From NCBI RefSeq assembly GCF_049306965.1, contig NC_133185.1, positions 39,015,501 through 39,079,500 of the forward strand: 64,000 nt of DNA, given 5' to 3'. Every line of letters begins with the position of its first letter. Within the stretch, counting starts at the first letter, position 1. The DNA comes from Danio rerio (Eukaryota > Chordata > Actinopteri > Cypriniformes > Danionidae). Under the pieces are notes generated by a model. That model was not told the DNA's origin and searched no databases. It was given only the letters and a program-made list of their open reading frames with translations. The position numbers and the translations under genes are program-made. Shown here in pieces: positions 32,401 through 41,133 of this stretch.

Positions 32401-35400
32401 GAACTCAGCAGCTCTTCAGTGCACACACACAAACACACACGCAATAGATCACTGCATTAAAGAGCAAACCATATTACTGGCATGAAACTTAACAGGTATG
32501 TAATGAAGCCATGCAATTTCCAAAAAAACTAAAAGTAAGTTACTGATACTCTGCTGGCTGATTTGCATGTTGATTCTAATCGGGAGCCGTTTGTTTCATT
32601 TAGTTTGTTTTGTGTTGTATTTATCATAGTATTGCATTAAAAAAGCCACTTTATATTCACTTTGTGCCAGTCTTTCAATCAGTGTTAGTGGGACAGAATA
32701 GGCTACGTCTGTCAAATATTTTGGTGAATTACATTTGTTTGAGTTGGTTATATGCTTAAAAAAAAAGAGAAAATGATCACTTTAGCAGTGATGAGGCTTC
32801 ATTTAAATGGCACAAGATACCATCTGACGGTAAGGGTGGTAAGGGTAAATGACTTGCAAAATGTTGTTTTTCTTTCCTTTTAGATCACATTATTTAAATA
32901 ACCAGTCCACGGGTCCGTTCTTCGTAAGTGGATTACTCAGTTAGCTGGATTTGGTTATTGACGATTTGACATGATCCAAGATCGTTTCGTTCTTCAAAAC
33001 TGACTTGAGAGTTGTTGTCATAGCAACAGTTCTGCTAGCTCAAACACAGCAGCGTTAGCAAAGAGCTTAGAATGACCAAGAGGCGACACTCTAGTGTAAT
33101 TTGGGAAACAGCCACTTGAAGGTGCGGCGGCCATTTTGGAATGAAAACTCCAATAGAACAACAGCATATTATAAGTCTGTAAAATAACCTATTAAAAGTG
33201 CTGATGATTGTGATAATAAGTGTTATATTGTCGTCTTTCAGGTTGTATCTCAGCTTTAATACGCTTTTTATATAAATAAATAAAAAACAAAGTAACTGCT
33301 TGCCATCGCAAAAGTAATGAGATTCAATGGACGGCCGATCACTTTCACTACAAAATGCTGGAATCCAGGGCTGTTGCTGGGCGCTGCTGTTGCAATGGAA
33401 CGTTCTATTGAGTGTCGCCTCTTGGTCATTCTAAGCTCTTTGGCGTTAGTTAAAAGATGTTAAAAACAAGTAAAATATATTAAAACTATCATATCAAAAC
33501 TGTCCGAAAGTTACTGTTTATACGCATCAAACATCCTTCTTAGGCATACACGCTAAGCAAAATAGGTAATTTTGCATTCTACGAAAAATGTCTATTGGTG
33601 TGTGTCTTTAGGTCCAAGGTTTGTATATTTATAACCACCTAAGAGGAGTGTGGGGGTCGCGAGTCACTGGCATTGTTATTTTGGGGGTTCCAGGCTGAAA
33701 AGTTTGGGAACCTGTGGTCTACAGCAGTGGTTCCCAAAGTGGGGGTCGCAAGACAATGAGGAGGGGTCGCATGGCGATGTCCAAAAATCTAATTCATTTT
33801 ATTAAACTATTTAAATCACCATATTTTATTCATAACCTACAGAAGAACAAAAAGTAGTTAATAGTTACACTGTTAACATTAAAATAATAAACATTAAAAA
33901 AACAACATGCAAATAAAAAGCCATCAGCCTTTCGATTTCCTTTTTTTTTTTTTTGGCGACCCCTGGGGTGATTACAATATTTTAAAGACACAGCAATAGT
34001 GTCAGTTGCAGCACATTGACTTTATGTCACTGGGTCAAACTTTCCGACACCTTTACTGTACTCGCGTACATTAAAAATGAACACAGGCAACATCTGGACA
34101 TGAACGACGGTCTCCAAGTGGCGTTCTCCAAAATTAAACGTTGAATAGACTTAGGCCTATTGATGTGTGTGCAAGGATTATATAACTAGAACCACCTCAC
34201 TGGCATTGCTAGTTTGGGGGTAGCAGGCTGAAAAGTTTGGAAACCCCTGATCTACAGGACCATATGTATGCAGCCATGTATATCTTTACAAAATTACAAC
34301 TACTAATATGTATAAATGGCATCTGTACATATTTTTTTGACAAATTGTCTTTGGTACAGTTTTTTAGGTACAGTGTTGTCATGTAAACATACCTTATATG
34401 AAAACAGGCCCGAGGAAACATACTGGAGGCATTTACACTACACCATCTTTCAATACGTATGGGCTCATTTATGCATTTTATCTCTTTACACAACTGCAGC
34501 TGTTGACTGAAAATCTATCAACCTTGTAGTCTAAAGAAACCTTATAAAAGAAAACCTCCCTTTATAGTACATTGTTACTAATGTACACAAGAATAATCTT
34601 CATTACCTTGGATTCACCTCTAGATGGTAGTTGCTGGCAATAGTGTTGATTTCAAGCTTCTTTTTTGATGGAGTCTACGGGAGACAAATGGTATATTACT
34701 ATATTGCATAATTAGACTTATAACTTCACCCCAAAATGAAATCAACCTGTTTTAGTTTGTTTCTTCTGTTGAACACCAAGATATACTAAAAAAACGTTGC
34801 AGGAAAAATCAGCATTTGACCTTCCATAGTATGTTTTTGTTCATATGAAGTAGGGCTGCCCTGTATATAATTTCAGCATTGATAATGCAATTTGTACATA
34901 GTCACATTGCAAGATATGCAATGCTGAGTCTGGATTATAGTTGACCAGGAGCTACAGAACACATGTGATTTGTAGATTCACTGCTTAGTTTAACTATGAT
35001 AAAGTGGAGGTTTATCATTTGCATGTATTTTAAGGCCTGTGACTGAACATTTCAAGAGTTTAGAGCAGGGGTCACCAATCTCCTTCCTGGAGGGCCGGTG
35101 TCCCTGCAGGGTTTAGCACCAACTTGCCTCAACACACCTGCCTGGATGGTTGAAGTATACCTAGTAAGACCTTGATTAGCTTGTTCAGGTGTGTTTGATT
35201 AGGGTTGGAGCTAAAATCTCCAGGACACCGGCCCTCCAGGAACAAGTTTGGTGACCACTGGTTATAGTATTTAATCAATTATACGAAATTTATACAACAA
35301 AAAAAGTTTTTCTTAGAACTTTTGTCTTGTTTCTAGTCCAAATATCTACATTTCAAAGAAAAAAGAAAATTTTACTTTCACCATTGGCAGATATTTTTGC

Positions 35401-36295
35401 TTGTTTGAAGGAAAAACTAGGTGAAAACAAAATAATATTTTACTTGATATTTTAAAAGCATTTTTTGCATTAGGATTATTCAATTTTTTGCATTGAATAC
35501 TGTTAGACATCCAAAAATCAAATAGTGCAATTCAAACAATCTTGTGAAACTGTATTACAATATTTTTCGCAGTAAAATAAAACATAACTATCAGATTTTT
35601 TCAATATAGTGCAGCCCTAATATGAAGGTCAATGGCTGCTTTTTCCACAACATTCTTCAAAATATCTTATTTTGTGTTTTGTGAAAGACGTTCAAGTTTA
35701 GAACCAAATGAGTTTATGTAAATGGTAAGGAAATGTTCATTGTTGGGTGAACTATCCCTTTAAGCAGCTTTCTTTCTTAAAAATACCGTGATAGACTGAT
35801 GTTCAATCCTGAGTTTCTCCACCCCGGCTCCATAAAGCTCTCGAAGCAAACACATGATCCGAGTTTTCTTGCCAGCTCCAGAGGGTCCATAAACCAACAA
35901 ATGAGGAAAATCGCCACACTGAACCTAGAAAAATTCAACAATAAGAGCTTATTATCTCCTTACACGTTTTGTTAGCATTATTAATTCAGCATGTGAAGTA
36001 CACAAGTTGTCACGGTTTCAGCTAAGTTTATATGCTGATAGAGTTGCAAACGTTAGAAATTTTAACAACCTTCTTCAACAAGACATATTGTATAATGATT
36101 CACACGTTGTCAAAATAACAATAAAAACAGTTATTTAATTTGATTTTGGTCTGGCATAAATGTAAACGTTAAACACAACCAACATCCTGACAGTGTCTGT
36201 CGTTTTACCAGATTTTTGAGCTGGTTAGCTTGCTCCTTGTGGTAGTCCAGTTTAGCCAAGGACGTCGGTCGGTATTTGTCCACCCATAAACTCAT
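27472..36295 (-). CDS. rfc3: Replication factor C subunit 3 (rfc3)
   Basis: Coding exons on minus: 36295-36209, 35924-35787, 34674-34607, 30764-30667, 30584-30403, 28302-28166, 28035-27937, 27813-27744 and 27663-27472. They total 356 codons plus stop, the same length as human RFC3, and every phase joins. RFC3 is one of the small subunits of the pentameric clamp loader that opens and loads PCNA on primed DNA in the nucleus. The start [10 protein letters not shown] is the family's. Walker A is GPSGAGKKT (residues ~42-50). The Walker-B-like strand is VVLLTEVD, the arginine-finger SRC motif is in [12 protein letters not shown], and the conserved C-terminal collar includes [20 protein letters not shown]. 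It lies tail to tail with kl. The introns are swollen with nested transposons, but no coding damage was seen. Confidence 0.97.
28378..28830 (+). mobile_element. GTCAGAATTATTAGCC-family element in rfc3 intron
   Basis: Begins GCAGTTGATGTCAGAATTAT. It keeps ATTAAGCAAGTTAGGGTAAT, GTGGTTTGTTCTCTAGACAA and ATAAAACAAATAAGACTTTC. The right end is degraded (GATAATAATTTTGCC). Confidence 0.75.
28831..29230. other. rfc3 intron 5, unassigned
   Basis: AT-rich intron sequence; nothing recognised. Confidence 0.4.
29235..29560. mobile_element. hAT-like remnant, TAGGGCTG family
   Basis: TAGGGCTGAATCATT with ATCGACATCGCAATGTG at the left and ATCGTGCCGACCTA at the right. This is a diverged relative of the element at 34851-35619. 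A TA microsatellite has grown inside it. Confidence 0.6.
29345..29398 (+). repeat. (TA)n microsatellite
   Basis: About 27 uninterrupted TA units. Confidence 0.95.
29790..30290. mobile_element. Second TAGGGCTG-family remnant
   Basis: ACAATATATTGTTTCAGCAG and GATATCGCAACGTGCAAATC at the left; CATCGCAATATATATTG and CCAATATCATGCAGCC at the right. Termini are eroded. Confidence 0.5.
30875..31052. mobile_element. Perfect 45-bp inverted repeat in rfc3 intron
   Basis: Arms 30875-30919 and 31008-31052 are exact reverse complements, starting GGTGCTCGCTGCAGAGCC. They are separated by 88 bases that include a G-rich GGGGGTAGGGTTAGGGGTGG tract. It is probably a young MITE; no target duplication is evident. 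Confidence 0.75.
31409..32023 (-). mobile_element. 5'-truncated LINE of the I type (RNase H end)
   Basis: Minus-strand frame gives the C-terminus of a LINE ORF2. It has [18 protein letters not shown] (last RNase H block), [14 protein letters not shown] and a CLCCKTPLT...LDCPAF zinc-like end. That layout is typical of the I/Nimb clades. It is flanked by the 12-bp duplication GACAACTTTGGA (31397-31408, 32024-32035), and the 3' tail is built of repeated ATTAC units. Severe 5' truncation makes it inactive. Confidence 0.88.
33059..33442. mobile_element. MITE with ~33-bp inverted repeats
   Basis: Ends CAAAGAGCTTAGAATGACC and, inverted, GGTCATTCTAAGCTCTTTG, extending inwards through AAGAGGCGACACTC. 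The flanks are exact 7-bp copies of GCGTTAG (33052-33058, 33443-33449). The interior is 384 bp overall and non-coding. Confidence 0.85.
33725..34249. mobile_element. hAT-like element, CAGTGGTTCCCAAA ends
   Basis: Starts CAGTGGTTCCCAAAGTGGGG and ends AAGTTTGGAAACCCCTG. The flanks GTCTACAG and ATCTACAG match at 7 of 8 positions. It sits directly beside the right end of its larger relative (31145-33716). Non-autonomous, 525 bp. Confidence 0.85.
35066..35260. mobile_element. hAT-type MITE, same family as 26515
   Basis: CAGGGGTCACCAATC...TTTGGTGACCACTG, with CCTGGAGGGCCGGTGTCC and GGACACCGGCCCTCCAGGA inside. It is the innermost element of this nest. Its target duplication is no longer clear. Confidence 0.8.
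35290..35475. repeat. Fragment of the 1915-2319 palindrome family
   Basis: Shares CTTGTTTCTAGTCCAAATAT, CCATTGGCAGATATTTTTGC and TTTGAAGGAAAAACTA with that element. Confidence 0.75.
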
Positions 36296-36527
36296 TTTTC
36301 AGTTGAAATGATGACAGTAATGTACCCGTGGAAGAAGTAAATAATATGATGTTATTGTCATCCGCCTGCTCCCGCGAAACACAAACCCGCGCAGCGCGCT
36401 GTCAGAGCGGCAACTACAGGAAGCGAGGAGGGACAAGGGGTGCTTTTGCGTTTTGTAAAATGAAGAACTAATGTACTGTAGGCCATCTGTTGGACGGTCA
36501 GTGGCGTAGCGGACGGGCACACAGGGC
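36296..36527. promoter_or_regulatory. rfc3 promoter region and duplication junction
   Basis: Immediately upstream of the rfc3 ATG, with CpGs clustered at 36360-36400 (GCGCAGCGCGCTGTCAGAGC), as expected of a housekeeping promoter. The phrase CAGTGGCGTAGCGGA near 36499 looks like a transposon end. Duplicated sequence begins at 36528. Confidence 0.45.
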
Positions 36528-37066
36528 AGTGATGCATCAAGCACTTCATTCACACACCGGCTGATGTGACGTGTGCCGCTCTGTAAAATTATTCTTTAAC
36601 ATTAAAAGTTTCTGTTTTCTCATCCTTCCGACTGAGTTTATTCTTTCGAGGGGAATACTTTTAGGGTAGTTTGTAAGCCTGGCTCATTGTGGTCAAAGTT
36701 GTTGATTAAATTAATAAAAGTGAAACTGACAATCACAATATAGATTTTCATTAACAGAAAATTATTTAGCCTAGTACCGGCTGCTTTGAAAACTGTGAAT
36801 ATTTGACTGTAATTTTATTTATATCAATAGTTTATTTAACAGACCAGTTTGTGTTTTGATTAGGGTCAATAGTGGTAGCCTGTTGCAGAGTTCAAAGAAA
36901 AATCTTACTATTAAAAAAGGAAACATAAGCTGGACCACATCACCATAGAAACTGTATTATGCTTTAAAAAATGGCACAGTATCAGGATCGGATCTGTATT
37001 GGTCGATACTCAGAATTTTGGGATCGAAATCGAATCAGTTCCAAAAAGATGGTATCGGTGCATCAT
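36528..37066. mobile_element. Right part of a hAT-like element, cut at the junction
   Basis: Equivalent to 54181-54718. It ends GGTATCGGTGCATC, the inverse of the GGATGCACCGAT start seen only in copy 2. Confidence 0.7.
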
Positions 37067-37464
37067 TATTTTTATTGAGTCATAGTTTAATATGGTAAGA
37101 ACAAGGACTCATTTTATTTTATTAATTTACATTTTTAGTAAAAGGTCTTTATCAAATGAGTAATTTCTTTTTGAACTTTGTTCACTTAAGAATTGAACCT
37201 ATAGAATCAAAATTGTGTCACTGTTAGTACATTAAAAGTGTGAGGTCAATATGATTTTCAATGTTTTTAATGGCTCTACATTAACTTTTTTGATCACCAG
37301 CCTATATGGCTAGTAGTTTTTCAACTTTACTAGCCACTCGCCATTTTCACTTTTGTTGTTGGGAAAATATATTTGCAAAATTACTTGATTTAGATGTGTT
37401 GTGTATGACATTGCTCAATGAGCATGAGTGGTAGTGGTTTCATGGTGTTGCTTTGTAGTTATTT

Positions 37465-38323
37465 CAGGGCTCAACATTAAGGTTGTACCAATTTTTTCTC
37501 TGACCACACTGGAAAATAAATAAATAAATTAATTAATAAGTATTTCTTAGCCAAAAATGTTAAATAATTTTAAAATTTCAAAAACTAGCGAAATATATGT
37601 TATAATATGCAAACACTTTTTATTAAATAAAACTAAACTAACAATTATTGTCATGTAGCCTGTCTAAAACTATGAAAAGTAGTCTGTCCTAGCTCCAAGA
37701 CCAAGGTCTCAGATCAGCAGTTAACTATACATTAAATTTAATCTATTAAATCAATGTTACTGAAAAGAATGATAATTAAACCATATTAACAAAAAGAAAG
37801 CAGGTGAAAAACATACCGTGTGCAATAATAAAAGGATGATCAAACGCACACAGTTAACGTTAGGCCCATTAATAATCTGTTCAAAGATTGTTTAAAGCTG
37901 AAGCTGCAACTGCTGCTGCATACATAAAATACCTTCTTTTTTTAAATCTCGAGCTCTTGAAAATGGTGGATGTGTATCGCTTTTTGTGAAGTCTATTTCA
38001 AACAGAACCGATAGCAGCATTGTGTTTCCAGTCAAGGTTGCTTCACGCAAGGAAATGGGATCGTGCACGCTTTTAAAAAATTGCGCGCATCACTTAACAT
38101 TCTGTATTCATCTGCTTTCTTTTGCTTGCGTGAACACAGTTGTTTTTGTCAGTCGAGCTGCTTCTCATTTATAGAGGTTCATCCTTATTGTCGAACCCTA
38201 CTTTTAAAAAAAATACAATTTAAAAATGATTTTCGACCAGCCAAAGTGACTAGTGGGAGTGGCTGTCTAATCCGCCACAGCTAAAGTCTACCTGCGGTTG
38301 GTGGGTGTTAATGTCAAGCCCTG
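37465..38323. mobile_element. CAGGGCTCAACATTAA element (copy 1)
   Basis: Left CAGGGCTCAACATTAA, right TTAATGTCAAGCCCTG: imperfect inverted ends typical of hAT elements. It predates the duplication, since copy 2 has it at 55117-55977. Short open frames inside show no domain. Confidence 0.65.
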
Positions 38324-39478
38324 GTGTTAACCCATTAATCTGATTATACTGTATTTAGGCTACATACACGCTGTAATATTTCAGGAGGAACCGCCGCATA
38401 CAAATATGGAAATAAACTCGAAATTGTGATAACCTTAGTGACATTTGGTTTTGTATCCTCAGATTTTTAAACGCAGTAATATTACAGCAACTACAGAATA
38501 TTATAGTCAACAATTTTAGGTAAACGAACAGTAACAGAGGAGGCTTTAATGTTTGGAACGCCATTTTTGCAATTGATTTTTGACTGTTTTCTTTTACCAC
38601 AGTTCTAGTACATGGCCATATAGTCTGACATAGTGTCATTGTGTTCTCTGTCTTGTCCCAGAATCCTTTACCAACGTTGCGTCTTGGCAAGTCATCTGAT
38701 GTGCGTCAAGGTGAATTTGGGGTTGCCATGGGGAGCCCCTTTTCTCTTAAAAACACCATCACATCTGGAATCGTCAGCTCTGCTCAGAGAGGCAGTAAAG
38801 AACTGGGTCTCTCCAACTCCAACATGGACTACATCCAGACGGACGCTACCATAGATGTAAGAGCACTGGAAACTGGGTGGTGTTGCATGCAAAAAAAAAT
38901 GTATGTCATCATTTAATGAATTGCATTCCATCACTCAATCACAATTCTGCTTTACAGTTTGGAAATTCAGGAGGGCCTCTCATAAACCTGGTGAGTCGCT
39001 GACATTTACTCAAAAAACTGCTTCTGCCTTTTGGTTTAAAGGGTCCAAAAACACCAAAACACATTTTTGAGATGTTTACAGTCATATATATGTCCCACGC
39101 TGCTAAAAACACTATTAGGATACATATATTTCACAATAAAAGTGAAAATTGGTTGTTTTTGCGTTATTTCGAACAAATTCGTTCTTCCGGTTTGAAAAGA
39201 AATTTTGAAGCTACGTCAAGGCCATGAGCTCCTTGTGTAAATTCCAGCATGGAGACTGGCTGTCTGTACCGGCGGGTACAATGTGACGTCTTTGAGCTTT
39301 CATCATTAATTCAAGAGAAAGACGAACTAATCAGTGCGCTCTCTATTGTGAATGAGGTGCAACTTTATTGATATACATGATAGCTTCAAAAACTACCTGT
39401 TACAGTATTCAGAGAGACGCGACGTTGTGTTGCTAACCGTAAATAAAACAAGTGGAAGAAGAAGAATTGTTCGGAGAC

Positions 39479-39733
39479 ATGGGTCGTCAGTGTTGTTTAT
39501 AAACGTGCCACAACAAAGGTTTTGTTTTCATTCTCCCGCAGTGAGAAAGGACCCACATTTGTGGACTACAGTGGTCTTCTAACACGCAACAAAAATGTTT
39601 GTGAGGAACATTTTTACCCGAGAGCTTTTCGCATCTGGAAATGGTGAAATCCAGATTTGCTCATCGTCTTCTTTTAAAAAAAGATGCAGTTCCAGTTCGC
39701 GTTGATTGTCCTGTCTCTATGGATTTGGTAAGT
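39479..39733 (+). pseudogene. THAP-type zinc-finger exon remnant (copy 1)
   Basis: Reads, in more than one frame, MGRQCC..., [14 protein letters not shown] and LLKKDAVPVRV, then a GGTAAG donor. This is the order of a THAP domain (C2CH zinc finger; CxEHF and DAVP are its late motifs). The frame is interrupted. THAP domains occur in P-element-like transposases and in host genes. It lies in an intron of the HtrA2-like copy. Confidence 0.5.
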
Positions 39734-39899
39734 GCCTTTCTGTGTTGCAGTGACAGAAAAAAACAACTGAAAAACAAATGTATTATGGGAATAATGCTTT
39801 TCAGATGTTTTTACTATGTTATTAGCAAGAGTAATTAAACCGCAGACATTGAAGTGTTTTTGGTTGAAGCAAATGTAATATTGATTGTTTTGCTGATCT

Positions 39900-39972
39900 G
39901 TCTATTAAACTATCAATTAATCAATCAATCTATCTATGAATCTATCTATCTTATCTATTTATCAATCAATCC
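39900..39972 (+). repeat. Imperfect (TCTA/TCAA)n tract
   Basis: Tetranucleotide tract of ATCTATCTATC and AATCAATCAATC, matched in copy 2 at 61015-61090. Confidence 0.85.
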
Positions 39973-40684
39973 TTAAACCGTAAACTTTGCACTGAAGTGA
40001 GTCTTTTATTATCTTTAAATTCTCTTTTTCCCCTCCTCAGTATAATCGAAGAGCTAAGGATGCGAGACCCGTCCTTCCCTGATGTTTCTCATGGAGTTCT
40101 CATCCACCGTGTGATTGCAGGATCTCCAGGCAACAGGTGTGCTGCTCTCTGAACATGATGTTATGAGCTGTTGATTAAGGCATCCTTTGATGATGTCATT
40201 TCCTGTTTTCTGTTTTGCAGAGCCGGAATGAAGCCAGGAGATGTTATTATTGAGATCAATGGGGTAAAGGTGAACACGTCGGAGGAGATATATAATGCTG
40301 TGAGGACCAGCGAAAGCTTAAATGTGTTGGTCCGACGGGGGGCCGACCTGCTCATGCTGCACATGACCCCAGAGTCCACAGAGTGACATCAAGTCAAGTA
40401 TTTAGTAAGATTAAGAAATGGTGAGTAATGAGAAGCTGTCATAGTTGGAGATGTTGTAAGAAAGGAATCATCTAAAGAGTTGAACAGTTTTAGCAAACGC
40501 TGGACATTCGTGTAGTAAACGTGTTTCTGGAAGCGTATGAAATAATGTGGATGATTCAGACTTCTGTACACTGGATAATCCTCAGTGTGTCTGCGCAAAC
40601 TACACTATCAGTATTGATTTGAAGGAATATCACTGAATATTTTGTTTAGGATTGTCATGATGGCAACAGACACTCAAAGACCTT

Positions 40685-40803
40685 AATAAAACTGGGTGCT
40701 CTTATTGTGAAAATGCTGATGTTTTGTATTGAATCTCACATTCTCATGTTACGACGTTTGTATTTTAATACATTTTTCTGAACAGCTCTGATTTCACAAT
40801 AAA
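40685..40803 (+). promoter_or_regulatory. Two poly(A) signals of HtrA2-like copy 1
   Basis: AATAAA at 40685-40690 and 40798-40803, both conserved in copy 2 (61803-61808, 61916-61921). Confidence 0.6.
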
Positions 40804-41079
40804 CCATTGGAATATTTATGGATGATTTGCTGATGTCGCAGTGACTGATATGTTTAGGTTTTGGGTCAGCGCTGTACAGCATTCTGAAAAAGTGTATTTC
40901 TAAAAGTGCGCCGTAATGACGCCAGTGTCAACTGCAGTGTGTGTTGGAAAGGACTGGATGCTGTTTAAACCTCATTTTTGTCACCCCATACAAAACCATT
41001 TTAAATCCACACAATCTGACAACACTGGGGCTAGATCACAATATAAGCCACAACACAAGTGAGTTCAATAAAATATATC

Positions 41080-41085
41080 TTTATT
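41080..41085 (-). promoter_or_regulatory. Poly(A) signal of Pim-like gene, copy 1
   Basis: AATAAA on minus, 49 bases past the stop codon. The two genes of the module converge here, tail to tail. Confidence 0.65.
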
Positions 41086-41133
41086 ACAGACATGTACAAA
41101 AATCAAATATACAAAACATTCTGCTAATGTGAC

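Larger units (their letters stand above)
31145..33716. mobile_element. hAT-like element with nested insertions
   Basis: Left end CAGTGGTACCCAAAGTGGGGG; right end CAGGCTGAAAAGTTTGGGAAC. The same end pair bounds the smaller relative at 33725-34249. It carries a LINE fragment (31409-32023) and a MITE (33059-33442). Confidence 0.7.
34851..35619. mobile_element. hAT-like element TAGGGCTGC...GCAGCCCTA
   Basis: Inverted ends with the exact 8-bp duplication ATATGAAG (34843-34850, 35620-35627). It sits inside the Angel element and is itself invaded by the MITE at 35066-35260. Confidence 0.9.
34721..35763. mobile_element. Angel-type element (outermost of a nest)
   Basis: Left piece TAACTTCACCCCAAAATGAA; right end TTGGGTGAACTATCCCTTTA. 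Split by a hAT-like element. Lies in rfc3 intron 2. Confidence 0.75.
38662..40386 (+). pseudogene. HtrA2-like serine protease, truncated pseudogene
   Basis: Surviving exon equivalents: 38662-38856 ([42 protein letters not shown]), 38958-38990 ([11 protein letters not shown] with the catalytic Ser), 40041-40136 ([18 protein letters not shown]) and 40221-40386 (end of the PDZ domain, to TPESTE and stop). Each is in frame with good splice sites. Missing, compared with the copy at 53241-61504, are the upstream exon with the catalytic His and Asp, which falls outside the duplicated block, and the two exons [12 protein letters not shown]... and KSWFGESG..., lost in an internal deletion. HtrA2 is normally a mitochondrial intermembrane-space protease. 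Without His and Asp this copy cannot be catalytic. Two AATAAA signals remain downstream (40685, 40798). Confidence 0.88.

Noticed and set aside
36299-36553. 84-codon minus-strand frame upstream of rfc3
   Set aside because: Crosses the rfc3 promoter and the duplication junction and has no homology; a chance frame in CpG-rich DNA.
38355-38934. Minus-strand frames over the HtrA2-like exon, repeated in copy 2
   Set aside because: They are antisense shadows conserved only because the region is duplicated.
39900-39972. Repeat units considered as a CRISPR-like array
   Set aside because: Simple tetranucleotide repeats with no spacers; the genome is vertebrate.
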